Made by a program: the position numbers and the translations under genes. Shown here in pieces: positions 32,575 through 44,990 of a stretch of DNA of 64,000 nt. Position 1 is the first letter of the stretch. Each line of letters starts with the position of its first letter. This DNA is from Branchiostoma floridae (taxonomy: Eukaryota > Chordata > Leptocardii > Amphioxiformes > Branchiostomatidae). Below the pieces are notes generated by a model. The model saw only the letters and a list, made by a program, of their open reading frames with translations, ran no database searches and was not told the DNA's origin. The stretch covers positions 170,855 to 234,854 of the forward strand of contig NW_023365777.1 of the NCBI RefSeq assembly GCF_000003815.2. The letters are read 5' to 3'.

Positions 32575-33265
32575 ATGATCTCAAAAAGGCTATCTGACAA
32601 ACTTTACCAGTGAGTCCTTTATAATGTTGTATAGGAACTTGGGCATACTAGTAGTACTCTCTCTAAAAAAATAAGGGTATTGACTCTGAGACAAAAAGGC
32701 GTTGGCAGGAATAGGCCGTTGCTGTAGCCCCCAATAAAGCCGTGGTCGTTACCTGGCATTATGAAGCCATGTGTAATGGTGCGAAACATTTTGCTAAGCT
32801 GCACGACTTAAGGTCAGATCGAAGCTGCCCCCAATCTCTGCCCTCTGCCTCACCAGATATGTTCCCGAATAATTTGTTTCGCACAAGGCAGAGTTGGCAC
32901 TGATTTGTATTGGGGCATCCGTCCGTATCAGTACGTCTGTTCCGGCATCTGTAAACCCCTTTAGTACTGGACTCAGATAAAGTCAAGTTGTGGTCGCCTC
33001 AACCAAGGATGGGTTGAAAGTGACAGTGATCAACAGAATTGTTACCATACATGTTTCCAATAGCTTCCTCTTCTGTTACTCATTGACAAGTGAATTCTAA
33101 CAGTAACAGTGATGTATGTATTGAATACTTGTGTCAGGGACCCCAGCAGCAGTGTAATCAAACACTGGATACTACTAACTACTACAACTACTAGTTTGTA
33201 GAAGAGTGATACCTTTTCCTCATAGGTATAATTTGTTGAGTGATGATGATGGATTCTCCTGTCGA
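32575..33265. other. Gene-free stretch
   Basis: No gene is recognised. The block at 32700-33000 is less AT-rich and repeat-free. Confidence 0.35.
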
Positions 33266-33269
33266 GTAG

Positions 33270-33362
33270 TTGTACTGTAAATGCCTTAAAGTTTCAAAGG
33301 GGAATAAAAGGAGTGTTGATGGTGGTTTTAAGTTCAGGATAGCTACATTACTGTAAAATAAT
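33270..33362 (+). mobile_element. Truncated ACTGTAAATGCA-family MITE
   Basis: GTACTGTAAATGCCTTAAAG, GATGGTGGTTTTAAGTTC and ATAGC..CATTACTGTAAAA match the left half of the copy at 15411-15617. Confidence 0.5.
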
Positions 33363-33374
33363 GGACACACCATG

Positions 33375-33422
33375 CACTCACTCACTCACTCACTCACTCA
33401 CTCACTCACTCACTCACTCACA
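33375..33422. repeat. (CACT)n microsatellite
   Basis: About 12 uninterrupted CACT units. Confidence 0.98.
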
Positions 33423-33924
33423 GTGGTATGAAATTCTTACTTTTTTTTTGGTGAAAAATCATGAGACCAAAAACAGAACATTAAATCAATGGGAAAATTT
33501 CAAGACTTACAGTATTTCCCTTATTTTTACATGTCAAGAGCTGAATGTCATATGCCTCTATCCATGACAGCTTAATCGGAAGGCAAGTCCTGTTCAGTCC
33601 TCCATAGAGCCCTCTTATTGCATGTTGTGCAATATTCCATGCTTGGGTGACTCAAGAACGCAGGTTCCAGTGGGAGTTGATAAAAGAGGCATTTTTTCTG
33701 AATCAAAGTTGTACTGTAACGTCCAACACAATTTTTTATGACTGTCCAACTCCTGAATTCTCATTCCTTCATGAAGACTGGGGTTCAAGGAAATAGACTT
33801 TTTATAATAATTCAACTATTCGAAGAGGTTCTTTGCAATATCTAAAAAAAGTTTGAGGACCTCATACATCCATGAAATATTTCAATTAAAGCAAATGACA
33901 TCCAGATTTACATAAATCACTCAC

Positions 33925-34030
33925 ATGTAGATGAATTATGGCAATGTTGTATCAATTACGCAAAATAGGGTTTATTATAGTTTAGTCATAAAATCATGAA
34001 AAATATTGGCACTGTACAATTTGCTCATTG
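33925..34030 (+). repeat. Dispersed repeat, copy A
   Basis: TAGATGAATTATGGCAAT, ATTACGCAAAATAGGGTTTA and TTTGCTCATTGTACACCT recur at 35030-35165, about 1.1 kb away. Confidence 0.6.
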
Positions 34031-34199
34031 TACACCTTGTATCATTGTACACATTGGATCATAGCATTTTGGGTACAAAAAATTAAAAAGAAACGAAAGT
34101 TCTGCTTCACTTACAGTGTCAATGATGAAAAATGTCTTGCACTAGAGAAAAACAATAATACTTCATTTATTAAGGGGCTAATTTATCTCATTAGGAAGA

Positions 34200-34485
34200 C
34201 AGAATGTTTTCTTCTTTTGTCTCAATTTTATATGATATTGAACAGCCAGACAAGTGTGATATTGCTGACCAACTACCTAAAATGTGTGCTTAAGAATGTT
34301 GTTTTCCATGGTGCTGAAAAGCCATCAAGTAGAAAGACACACAATGTTCCTTCTTTTGTCTTACTTTTATGATATTGAACAGCCAGACAAGTGTGACTTT
34401 GCTGACTGACTACCTACCTAAAATGTGTCTTAACTTAAAGAATGTTGTTGTCCATGGTGCTGAAAAGCCATCAAGTAGAAAGAAC
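34200..34485. repeat. Two-copy ~142-bp tandem duplication
   Basis: Each copy contains TTCTTTTGTCT, ATGATATTGAACAGCCAGAC, AAGTGTGA, CATGGTGCTGAAAAGCC and ATCAAGTAGAAAGA; the second copy starts near 34345. Confidence 0.8.
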
Positions 34486-35029
34486 CTTTGCTTCATAGGC
34501 CATACAAGGGATGATCAATAAGATCACAGCCTCACTCAGAAATAAGATGCAAAACTCAAATTTTGATGCGTAGTTATGAATTAAAAAGCCTTTTTTGAAT
34601 TTCTATTGTTTTGCACGCGACACACAGTAATGTTAGGTGAGAGAGAAGGAAAAACCTTGAACAATTCCCGTGTGACCTGAGGTGTGCAGGTCAACTTTAG
34701 GGCTCGTGACATAGCATAGCAGCTACCACACAAAGCATAACCTTAGAGGTAAATACTGTATGATCTTTTTTTACCACTGTTGCAAGTACTACATGCTACT
34801 ATGCATTATACTGCCAACGAAATCCTCCTTTCCTCTCCTACTGAGAAGTATAGATTCCCACAAATTTGCAGTACACATCTTTCTGTACTTTGCCAAATAG
34901 ACATTGCCGCTAGGGTAGACTAAGATCCATCCTCATTTATAGTTTCTGTTTTCTTAGAACTGTCTCTTGGCAGTGAGGGTTGGAACAGACTCAAATCGTG
35001 AATAAGGTGGATCTCAGGCTGTACACATT

Positions 35030-35345
35030 ACTTACCACATAGATGAATTGTGGCAATTATGCATTAATTATGCAAAGTAGGGTTTATTTGCATAATTGTA
35101 GTTGCATGTAAGTCCTATCATGAAGAATACTGGCATTGTAGAATTTGCTCATTGTACACCTCATTTCATTATGGTATGTCAAGACAAAATATACAAGAAG
35201 TGCAAGTTCTGCTGCAGTACCAATGTCATACACTAGGGGGACCCGAATCAATCTTGACCTTCAACTCTACAACCCCTATTTACATACCAAATATCATTAC
35301 AATGCATCCAAATAGAGGTCCCCACAAATTGATGACAATTTGCAG
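35030..35345 (+). repeat. Dispersed repeat copy B plus CTGCTGCAGTACC family member
   Basis: 35030-35165 repeats copy A at 33925. It is followed without a break by GTTCTGCTGCAGTACCAATG, TTGACCTTCAA and CATACCAAATATCATTACAA (35170-35345), so the two blocks may be parts of one longer element. Confidence 0.55.
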
Positions 35346-35349
35346 TACA

Positions 35350-36450
35350 CTCCTTTCTGTACTAAGCCAAATAGACATTGCAGCTAGGGTAGAACAAGAT
35401 CCATCCTCATCAATTATAGTCGCTGTGTCTGTTTTCTTGGAACTGTTTCCTGGCAGGGAATGTTGGAATTTGAAGTTCTTGGAAAAAGCTCTGATAGTGA
35501 GCAAGATTGATCTCAGGCTGTAGCTAGAGACATTTTCAATCATTAATTTGGTCATCCATCAATTTGTTGTGACTTCTGAAAAAAAAACATTGAGTAAGAA
35601 CCAATTGGGATTAATTTATCATGTCCCAAAGTACTTTTGAGATGTTCACAACCACATGTTTGTTGTTTTCATTCTGCAGAATACAGGGTTAAAATAAACA
35701 TTCAAACACAGTTACGGTACATGGAACATACAGGAAATATATTAAAGTTAACTTGAGAACAAATTGGATTGTGTTCTTAAAGATAGGTAGACTGGATAGC
35801 AATTTGATGTTGGGTAGTAGGATGTTCAAGTGTTGCTGGCACAGTACAGAGATGGGGTTGCTTTCTGTTGTTTGTTTTTCGGTTTGGGGGATTTATTGAA
35901 TGTTATAATAAGTGTAGATGTTTTGGGGTTCATGACTGACAAGTACTCTGACAAACATATTAACTCTGATGATAAATTTGCCATGTTATTTGATTCTTAG
36001 TTGCCCAATTTGTGTACTCTACGTATAGATACAGACAGACACAGATGTCACGTTCCGCACACAGAGTATCCACTTCATCCGGCCCGCACGGCAGATACAT
36101 TGCCCTTGACAAGGTGTAAATGGAACTCTCATTTACATCGGAGCTAGTTTGCAGATATCCGCATAAAAGCCACTCTCGGATGGAGCCATCAGATTGCGCG
36201 CATGGCTGCGGCAGTTATGGACAAGTTCTTCCCCATCTATACACATAAGTGTTGAGACTGGATGGATAGTTTCTACGAGTGCAGCACTCCATATCAGGCT
36301 TTCCTCTAGGGTGCAGTCATGTCTCTGCATTGCAAGCCATTAAAAGGGTTTGCAGAAGTACGGATTACGTATCTTGATGCACTACAACTCGGGTACGAGT
36401 AGTAGTTACTCTACTAGTATGTCCTTGTTCAACCTCTCATTTGGTAAAGA
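35350..36450. other. Gene-free stretch
   Basis: No gene is recognised. 36040-36340 is a GC-richer unique block, a weak regulatory candidate. Confidence 0.35.
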
Positions 36451-36455
36451 CAATT

Positions 36456-36740
36456 CAGGGCTCAAAATACCACCTGCATATGCAGGTTAGTGCAAGTAAA
36501 ATTGGAGCTGTGCATGTATTTCTGGTGTCTACCTGCACCTAACCTGCACTGGTCCATGCACTGGTTATAGACTGTTACCACCTATAAAGTATAGAAGAAG
36601 AAGTAGCAATGGTTCCTGAACTTAGTATGATCCATACTTCCTAAATTTAGAGTGGTGCAGGTAAAATTTGTCTGCTGCAGGTAATTTTCAATGTTACCTG
36701 CACCAGTGCAGGTATGCAGAAAAAAGTATTTCGAGCCCTG
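36456..36740. mobile_element. 285-bp CAGGGCTC(A/G)AAATA MITE with 5-bp TSD
   Basis: The left end CAGGGCTCAAAATACC and right end AGTATTTCGAGCCCTG are inverted. A perfect CAATT duplication flanks them (36451-36455, 36741-36745). Inside, ACCTGCA and TGCAGGT motifs recur in both orientations. The ends are shared with 20279-21265. Confidence 0.8.
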
Positions 36741-36954
36741 CAATTTCACATGTGAAACTAGAATACTTCATAGAAGTACTGATTATGTATCTTGACACGC
36801 TACGAGTAGATACCCTATGTCCATGTTCATCTCTCATCTAAAAGACATCACATGTGAAACTAGGCTACTTTGCAGGCAAGTACAATCATGTTTACCCTTA
36901 CATGGTCTAGCCTAATTACCAAACTGCTGTTCTGTTTGTTTTTACTCAAAACAC

Positions 36955-37010
36955 ATTCATGGTGACCAGCCCCTCCAGCTCTGTCCTGCCACTTGCTACA
37001 TAATGCAATC
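36955..37010 (-). repeat. GCAAGTGGCAGGACAGAG family, reverse copy
   Basis: ACCAGCCCCTCCAGCTCTGT plus CCTGCCACTTGCTACA is the complement of the units at 52676-53060. Confidence 0.65.
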
Positions 37011-38490
37011 AAATAACTCAGCATGTCTGTTATTTTACCACTGTTTAACCATGGTGCAGATCATTGACCTTCTTAGTTTGAAATGGAAGGTGAGAAAGAA
37101 GAAACGTAGCAAAAACAATATGTCCTCTTCCATTTGTAAAGTTTAACAAATCAATTTCGATGTCAACCCTGGTAGTGAAATATAAAGCCGGACCAGTTTA
37201 ATCGGGAGTTATTCAGTGTAAAGTCAGGTTCTGCGGATCCATAATCCAACCTCTGGGAATGGAATAAATCATAGAGGTCTACAATATACTCCCTACCAGT
37301 CAGCGATTTGATTATGTGCTGCCCAAGGAGTGTGTGATATTTATAAGGTGGTATATGAAGGCATGTAAAGCCAGGGTGTAGGTCAAATGGAAATCTGTCA
37401 AAACCTGGCCAGTGGAGGCCCATAATGGGGTTTAAACGCAGTAAACATCAGTTCAAGGCACGTCTCATGGTGTTGGAAAACCCCCAGATGGGCACAAGGG
37501 ATGTTATGTCATCAACATCAAAATGAGGTCCCCTACACTTTAAATGGGTTAATCCATCTCACTGATTGAAGCATAGGTTGACCAGGCTCATGAATGAGTA
37601 AGAATTGCTTTCTGGATAATGCATAATATTAGATATTAGATATTCAGTGCACAGTAACTATGTAATACAATGTCATGTAATTGATGATATTCTTAGATTA
37701 CCACATATTGCCACATATTGGCAATAACATGAAATTATATTAATGATACATAAAAAAATAGTATGATTCTGCTGTTTCAGGTTCTTAGATTTAGATTAAT
37801 TTCAACATTATTCATTGTTAAGTTAACAGGGCTAGCCCTTTGTAATAAACCTTGGGCATGTTGCATATCAGATTCTCTGGATGCATATCTTTATACTGTG
37901 TTAGCCATTATACAAGTACTAGATAATATCAAATCTTAGTTTTGCAAACTTAAAAGTTTTTTTATAATAGTCTTCACAAAATTATCTAACGTCAGTGATA
38001 CAATTTTGATTCAATGTACAGTTGTATATCGTGCATCAAAAAGAAAAATGACGAATTTCCATAGTTTTATATTTATGCATGCCAAATGTTCCACTCTAAG
38101 TCTAACCCCAGTTCAAGGAATGCTAGAGCAGTTTCTGGCAGAAGTGATTTTGTACCCAAAGGTTGTGGAATAAATGAATGTCAAAACATGAGAAGGTCAA
38201 GTTAGTAATGCACCAATGACTGGAGCCCCCTCTATTTATCAATTTTGTCCTTTAGAGTTTCTATATTTAGCAGGGAGGAGAATTGCTATGCTGTTACCCT
38301 GTTTGTTACGTAACCTTATTTCCAATTTTTGAAAAAAACTTCGCTGTCAGAGGAAAAGAAATTGGACAGGCTAGGCTTTTAGTCAGAAATACAATAAGCA
38401 GATGAAATTAACATAACAAATATCATCCAAAAATAATTTCATCAAATTGGTAGAATATAGGATATGAGAATTCTTTTCACACAACCTGTA
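37011..38490. other. Gene-free AT-rich stretch
   Basis: Nothing recognisable. An 86-codon minus-strand frame at 37163-37423 shows no pattern I can assign. Confidence 0.4.
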
Positions 38491-38496
38491 AGTACT

Positions 38497-38783
38497 CAGG
38501 GCTTCTAACTGGAGTTCTGCTTCTTGCCACTATTTGTAGCATTGTAGTATGATGTAGATGGCGCTTTTGCTGCGAGAAAAGAATCCCAAACGTGGCTAAG
38601 TTTTTTTTTTGTACCAGCAATCAGAGGGGAGCCCACTGCAGAGGATCGTGAGGAGCTCCTGTCCCTGTTTGATTTTGTTGCCAAGGGAACCATCCCCATG
38701 GCTTGTATCCCCCCTCGTCCTGGGGCGCCACCTACATCGGCTACATATGGCAGCGATAAGCAGAACTCCAGTTAGAAGCTCTG
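38497..38783. mobile_element. CAG(G/A)GCTTCTAAC inverted-repeat element
   Basis: CAGGGCTTCTAACTGGAGTT with TCTGCTT at the left is the complement of the right end (AAGCAGAACTCCAGTTAGAA with GCTCTG). Pairing continues inward (GATGTAGATGGCGC with GCGCCACCTACATC), giving arms of about 70 bp. No flanking duplication is clear. The right arm carries a weaker CTCF-like GTAGGTGGCGCC on the minus strand. Confidence 0.65.
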
Positions 38784-38849
38784 AGAAGGTGTCACCAAAT
38801 GTAAGCAAAGTGAGTACTTATACTGGTTGAGTATAAAGAATTCTCCTGT

Positions 38850-38960
38850 ATTGTATACCAAGTATCATAATGTATCCATCCACAACTTTCTCAAGGTATG
38901 TTGGCAACAGATCTAGACAGACACAAACACGCAGAAATTGCACCCCAAGCAGTTACCTCT
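38850..38960 (+). repeat. 3' part of the CTGCTGCAGTACC dispersed family
   Basis: TACCAAGTATCATAATGTAT, CATCCACAACTTTCTCAAG and GACAGACACAAACACGCAGA follow the order expected after the 35170-35345 copy. Confidence 0.45.
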
Positions 38961-39115
38961 TTGATAAATAACATGATGATTATATGAAATTGATATGTAG
39001 TTGTATCAAGCAAAATCTAATATGATCTAACCTCAAGGTTTATCTTTAACATTCTCCTGCACTAACTATTCAAACATAGAAAAAAGTTGTATCATTCGCC
39101 CATACTTATTTTAAC

Positions 39116-39900
39116 AGTAGAAGCCAGTTAATTGTACAACTGTTACAGATAACTGTATACTTTTTTCTAATTGCACAGAATCCAAAAGTCCCATAGTGAA
39201 CAGTCCAGCTGAATAACTTTGCTTTGTTGCACCATCCGGATAATTTCATAAAATGTGCTGGCAGATGGGGAGTGCAATTAAATGGCTTTTACTGTATTGC
39301 ACATTATCAACAGATAACTGCATACATTTGCTAATTGCACAGAATCCCAAAGTCCCATAGCAGCCTTGTCAAAACTAGGCGGCAGGCGCGATTTTAGCCG
39401 CCTACTTACATTTTTCCAGCCGGCTACTTTGGGGTAGAATTTCAAAAAATAAAAGTTTAAGTCCAGTGCTCCCCGTTACAAAATCCCCCAGTAATTTGTT
39501 TTGATAAACCTCTGGCAGTTTTCTGATAGTTGGCCCCCGGTTATGGGCCATAGCGGGGAACCTATGCTGAATTTTTTTGAAATTCAGGATTTTTTTGTCA
39601 ATTCAAAGTTTAAAGATAACAATAAAAGTTACCCAAAATACACCCTCAAACCATATTTAGGGGTCTAAATTTAAAAATTTTCCCAGGGGGAGGCCCCCCA
39701 GACCCCCCCTACGGGACGGACCTACCCCCCGCTCGCCACTCCGTGGCTCGCCGCAAGCCGCTACGCGCCTTGCCTGCTACTTTCATATATTAGCCCCCTA
39801 CTCTAAAAGTTTGTGACAAGGCTGCCATAGTGATGTGGTCCAACTGAATAACTTTGCTTTGTTGCACCATCCGGCAATGTACATGATTGTACAACAAAAA
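39116..39900. repeat. Tandem duplication whose second copy is split by an insertion
   Basis: Copy 1 (about 39140-39245) and copy 2 (39305-39360 plus 39825-39875) share ACAGATAACTG.ATAC, CTAATTGCACAGAATCC, AAGTCCCATAG, CAACTGAATAACTTTGCTT and GTTGCACCATCCGG. Copy 2 is interrupted exactly at CCCATAG. Confidence 0.85.
39361..39824. mobile_element. 464-bp CAG-ended transposon with a local empty-site copy
   Basis: TIRs CAGCCTTGTCAAAACT and the complement of CAGCCTTGTCACAAACT are flanked by a 6-bp duplication CCATAG (39355-39360, 39825-39830). The unoccupied paralogue near 39190 reads straight through (CCCATAGTGAACAGTCCA), confirming both borders. Inside are a CGGCTGG/GCCGCCTAC-type subterminal region and C- and G-rich runs, with no transposase. 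Confidence 0.88.
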
Positions 39901-40009
39901 ATGCTGTATGTCCTGACACTGTGCCTACATTTGTACTAATGTCTGCCTCTCGCTGCAAATAGAATTTTGGCGTCACATACTTCTGCCGGCTGTATGTCAT
40001 CTATCCAAC

Positions 40010-40480
40010 TTTGCCAAATGTGACATTTAAAACTAGTTTTCCTCCCTTTCTCATCAGAATCCGCCTGTCACCTTCGCTTTGGAAGGTCGGCGCGCCGGGC
40101 AGATCCAATCTGTCCGCGCAGAGCGTCCGCACACACACACGAGCATTACCGCCGAACAAATGAAGCACCCTAACTCCCATTTTCACAGATAGTTGCCTTT
40201 CTCCGGCTCCACTTCACCTTTTATGTTGCCACTGTTAATCCTGGTAGCAGGATGGGATCTTCTGTCCATTCAGCCAAACAGCTTTGAAGTGCGGGCCGTC
40301 TATATGTCAATCGGGGGAATGTGAGGAGCATTTGTTAGCGACGGGCTATCAGTACTCTTTATCTGCGAAGCGCCACATTTATACATAGCCGTTGTCTCTG
40401 GAATATTGCGCAAAGAAAGGCTGGACGGCGTATCGGCGGACATTAGCGCACACTGTTTCGACAGGATAAGCTTTTTATTC
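40010..40480. promoter_or_regulatory. CpG-richer unique block, candidate regulatory element
   Basis: A repeat-free island with many CpGs (for example GGTCGGCGCGCCGGGCAG near 40085) lies in AT-rich intergenic DNA. No protein frame matches a known family. Function is inferred only from composition. Confidence 0.25.
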
Positions 40481-40751
40481 CCAGCTCGATGACTAGATAT
40501 GATCAGTTTTATAGGAAGATGCCACATTCGTGCTGACAAACATTGTTACACGATATGCGGGAGCCAGATGGACAATTGGCCAGACAAAAAGAGATGTATT
40601 GTACAGATACAGCGTAAGCTGTAGTTTCCAGCCAAGTGTACATCCTAATTTGAAGATTATAAAGCACAGGGATGTCCACCATGTATGTGGATAGAGATGT
40701 CATTGGCTATTGGCTTTCCTGAGGCTTTCAGAGGCTGTACCTATTGTTCTA

Positions 40752-40986
40752 GGACGTCCCTGTAGCTCAACTGGTAGCAGCCTCACAGTTAGGGTCCTGG
40801 TTCCAATTAGTTAGTAACTCAGGGAGACCCTAGTTCAATTCTGGTAAAGGTGTCCTGGTTGGCGCTTCACCTGTCTTTGAGAAGGGACATGAAATGGGGG
40901 TCCTATGTTTGAGAGATTACTTAAGCATGATAAATTAAAGGGGAAGGGCTAGCATTCCCTCAAAGACAAAGAAGAAGAAGAATTTG
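40752..40986 (+). mobile_element. tRNA-derived SINE, family 1
   Basis: The tRNA-like head has an A box TAGCTCAACTGG (40763) and a B box GTTCAATTCTG (40833), followed by AAATTAAAGGGGAAGGGCTA and an (AAG)n tail ending near 40983. A second copy is at 53986-54155. Insertions between the boxes and the lack of a matching acceptor stem rule out a functional tRNA gene. Confidence 0.75.
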
Positions 40987-41061
40987 GTATACTATGTTCT
41001 GTCTTTGTAACGACTACTGACCAACTTAGATTTAATTATGAAGGGAACCTTATTTTACCGA

Positions 41062-41130
41062 ATTTTTCCCCCAGGCTTGCATCAGTTTTGGGGTGCCCAG
41101 ACTGATGTCATCCATATAATCAAATCAGTA
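41062..41130. mobile_element. Solo terminus of the GGATGTCATCCATA element
   Basis: GCATCAGTTTTGGGGTGCCC then GATGTCATCCATATAATCAA and TATGGCCT match the right end of 16927-17807. Confidence 0.5.
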
Positions 41131-41507
41131 TGGCCTCCCATGGAATCACTTCCAACTGTATATGGAAATTCAGCCTATCACTCACTCATCAGGAAAAGGA
41201 AGAGTAAGAGACAGCCTCCACAAAACAGAGGACCCTATCTACCGGTGAATCACCCGTGATGGTATTGGGGACATAAGCCCGAATTGGAAACGTGACTTTT
41301 TGGATCTGTGAAGGTTGCTGACAGGGCATTAGTTGGACAGTAATGGTGCCATCAAGAACTGGACACGTAACATAATTGTGAGGAAGAGACTTACGTCAGT
41401 GCCTTTGTAGTGTTGCGTTATGACGGAGTTTACGTCTTTTTACCCATGACTGATTCAGTTTGACATTACTGTGCCAGTTGTGCTAACTCCACTGCCATCG
41501 TGACTAG

Positions 41508-41880
41508 GGGTGGGGTACAAAAAAATTTTTGTTGTTGTGTTGGACCGGTCCAGAAAAACCAGACATGCGAAAAATTCAGTGGACCAGATCTTGGACCGAT
41601 TACCAAATGAGCAAATTGTATCATCAAACATTCACATGTTTGGGGGCTTACCGGTTCAGGAAAATAACAAACGCAAAAGTAGTAGATCAGATTTGATACT
41701 CACTTTTGCACAGTTTCTGCATTGTACACTTAAACTTGGCTAGGCAGTTAATTTTGTCTACATGAAGATTGCTTTTGAGTTTTGCCCATCCACAATTGCA
41801 CGTTTGCACAGACCAGGTCTGCACCTGGACCTGATCCTCTGGACCAGAACCGGACCTGTACCAGGTACTGGTACCCATTC
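41508..41880 (+). mobile_element. GGACC-rich dispersed element, copy 2
   Basis: It begins GGGGTGGGGTAC and ends GTACTGGTACCCATTCC (inverted ends). CAGTGGACCAGAT, GGGGCTTACCGGTTCAGGAA and CTGGACCTGATCCTCTGGAC align with 17085-17556 and 50395-50800. Confidence 0.6.
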
Positions 41881-41884
41881 CTTA

Positions 41885-44800
41885 TCTGGACTGTTATGAA
41901 ACACAACTCTCTCTTTTTTGTCCCATATTTCATAGGAAAGTGGAAATTTTTGACTTTGTAATGGCTGAAATTGTGCCTAAGGAAATTCATTTTTATGTCA
42001 TGAAGTTCATATAGGAAACCTCAATAGGGAAGGACGAGGTGAAAATGTTTTATACGACCTGACAAGAAAATTCCCGTCCCAGGACAGAGAAACAGATCTT
42101 GAGACAGTGCTGGACGCAATTCAAATAAAAGCATGCATATGGCATCAATAAATTTTTGCTTCCCAAAGGTGCTTAAATTCTTCATACGATTTAACCAATC
42201 AAGCATGATAAATGATATTCAGCATAAACTGATATCTCTGTATCTTCTTTGCATTTCTGAAAAGAATTGTAACTTATAAAATTAATGAATCAATGACTTA
42301 ACTTTATAGCTCAACAACTGTACATGGTACAATGTACAATATAGCAACCACTGTTAAGCAACAATACTAACATTGACTGCTGATATGTTACAGTCTTAAA
42401 CCTTATTCTAAGCAATGACATATCAAACCTATAAACACAAGATTACTGTTGTTTAACAAAATTAAAATAGGTTCAAGAAGATGTCATGTTTAAAGATGTT
42501 TTCTGTGGTCATCCAAATCGTATTTCATAATTCATTTTAAAATTTCTTTTTCCAAGCTGCTGTCTCTCTCACATTTTTCTCAGGCCCATGCACATATGCA
42601 TGTAAGTTATGCAATGAGCAGACACCAAGTGAACTAAGTGATCCATGAACTTTCTGAAGATATTTGAATGCCTGGAGCCCTCGTCCCTGACAGGAATAAC
42701 AATTACCTAAAGAGCTGTAAACAGTCTATCGCTTATACACAGTCTTAGAATGTGTGATGAATTCCTATATAAATGATGTGTTTAGTTTTTCCATTATTAT
42801 AAAATGTTGACTGCATATTAATGTCTTATAGGATTTTTATTTCCTTTCCTAAATTGCAAAGTAATGAGCATTGTAATAGCTGTCTTCTATATGTAAGGCT
42901 CTAAATGTACTTAAAGATTTTATTCAGTATCATCATTTTATTTCAGTATGCCAGAAATTGATTATTAATTGGAGGGTCCAAATTTTTCTTTCCTTCTGGA
43001 AGACAAGAGCTATCTAGCAAGTTGAGCCAAAAATTATACATGTAGCATGTCTAGATCCTGATGTATAAAAACCGAAAGCTCTGCTGCAGTACCATCTGCT
43101 GCAGTACAATCTGCAAGGGGGCTCAAACTCTATTTTGAGGTCTTATGAACATCTATCCACTAGAAGACAAGGACAGACTGTCAGAATATCATGTCATGTA
43201 AGACAAGGTTTTATTAAGATGATGAAATTAGTAGCTGGGTGTGTAGCTGCATAGTTTGTGGAAGATTATGGTATTTTTACAATCATGGATACATAGTACA
43301 TGGCTTTTGTATGCTTACTTTACTCTTCTCAGTAACTTCACAGTTCTGTGAACAGGGTCGACAGAGATTGACTGAAAATTTAGAGGCGTAAGTCCCTATA
43401 GTTATTACAGTGTTGGAAGTAAAGTTTAGCAATTTTTCTACAATGTATTCTACCAACACAGATGAACTTTCATGCTATATTAAAGTCTGTTTGAGTTTTT
43501 TTGATTTAGGTAAAATTTACGGGGAAGCTGCCTGGTTACAAAAAGAAAAGGCTTCTTTGGCAACAAACTTTTCCTCCGAGGTGTAAGCCAAAAAAAATGT
43601 CCATACAGAACTCCTAGAAAGTGTGGATGAGCCTCTACAACTGGATTTTGCAGACTACCTGAGATTTACAATGTCTATTTAAGTTAAACTAATGTGTAAC
43701 ATCATACAGTCTAGTCTCCCCCGGCTGTGTCGTCCTCCATGGCCATGATTTACACCGAATCTGCTCTGTCTCAGACATGCTGACTTGCTTCCTCCCAATT
43801 TGCAGTAATGGCGACATTTTCCTTGCGCGAGAAATGGGGTCCATCCGTCACGCAAGGCTTATGAATGGAAGTTTGTTTAACGTCAACAATACCGCGCCGA
43901 GTTTACGACAAAATAAAACCTGCGGGATTTTATCTCCGCTTGTCAGCTGTGGTGACTGGAGTTTGTAGTTGTCTCTTTATTTCGAAGTTTCCCGTAGCCA
44001 CGCCATGCCGTGGTAGTAAAAGCTATGTTTTTTATATGCGGAGCAAAGGCAGTTTGACAGGGTACACAGCTAAGGGGCTAATTCTGAATGTTCAGAGAAG
44101 AGAGGAAATCAAATAGATGTGAGATGGAAGGCAATCAAATTGACAGTAGGCATTACAAGTCACTTAGGAGGGATAGCACTACCTCGTGTTGTAAAATATT
44201 TAAGTGTAGCCTTGGGAAGGCCTGGCCTAGAATCATGTCATTTGTAGAATCAACATTGGCAATTGGAGGAAATTATTTTACCTTCGTATTACTGGTCATA
44301 AAAGTGCTCAAACGGAACTGTGGGGAATGGAATAGGATGGGGCGAAAGAAAATTTATTGTAGAGGAGGGTTCACAATTTTTGTAAAGCAAATATAGGGGT
44401 CAGACATAGAAGGCCAACATTGCACAGTGCAACCTTGGCATAGAGTACTGAAGACATCACCACAGTGCGCCTATAGGGGGGCCAATATTCTGCCCCGGGA
44501 AATTGTGAAATTCATAACCCCATGAAAGACTGCATTAATTTTAAAGGAACAAATTTTCTGAGCTTTTCCTCTGATAAGCTGCCTTATTTTTTAAGCCAGA
44601 TATGATTTTTAATAAGGATTTACAAAGGGACACAGAATTTCCCCCCAAAAGAATTTAGTGTCAGTGACTCCAGCCTATGCTCATTGAAAGACAGCATCAG
44701 GGCCAAAATCATGGGGGGTCAAACCCACAGCGAATCAAGGGGTTGCCCTTTGACTGAACTTTTGAACCTGACCATCTTTTCCACAGTCTGCAGACCTTGA

Positions 44801-44990
44801 TCAATTAGGGAGCATAAAAAAAGTTAGAATGGGAGACTTGTGGTACTTGAAGGAAAGTGGGTGAAAGGTAGCAGACTTTTAAGGCTTGTTTTGTCCATGA
44901 CATTCATCACATGTGTTTTGAGTCTTCGCTATGGTACAAACCCTAAGTCAAACAAGGCATCTCTTAAAGTCTGAGCTCATCTCAGAGCTT
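41885..44990. other. Gene-free AT-rich stretch
   Basis: No gene is seen. 43065-43160 carries a CTGCTGCAGTACC family fragment in which the CTGCTGCAGTAC core is duplicated. 43720-44080 is a GC-richer unique block. Confidence 0.45.

Noticed and set aside
13475-39824. RAG-like (ProtoRAG) transposon relics, because of the 5-bp duplications
   Set aside because: The ends do not begin with the CAC heptamer typical of RAG/Transib elements, and no RAG-like coding sequence is present.
40752-40850. tRNA gene
   Set aside because: A and B boxes are present, but the spacing, missing acceptor stem and repeat tail show a SINE.
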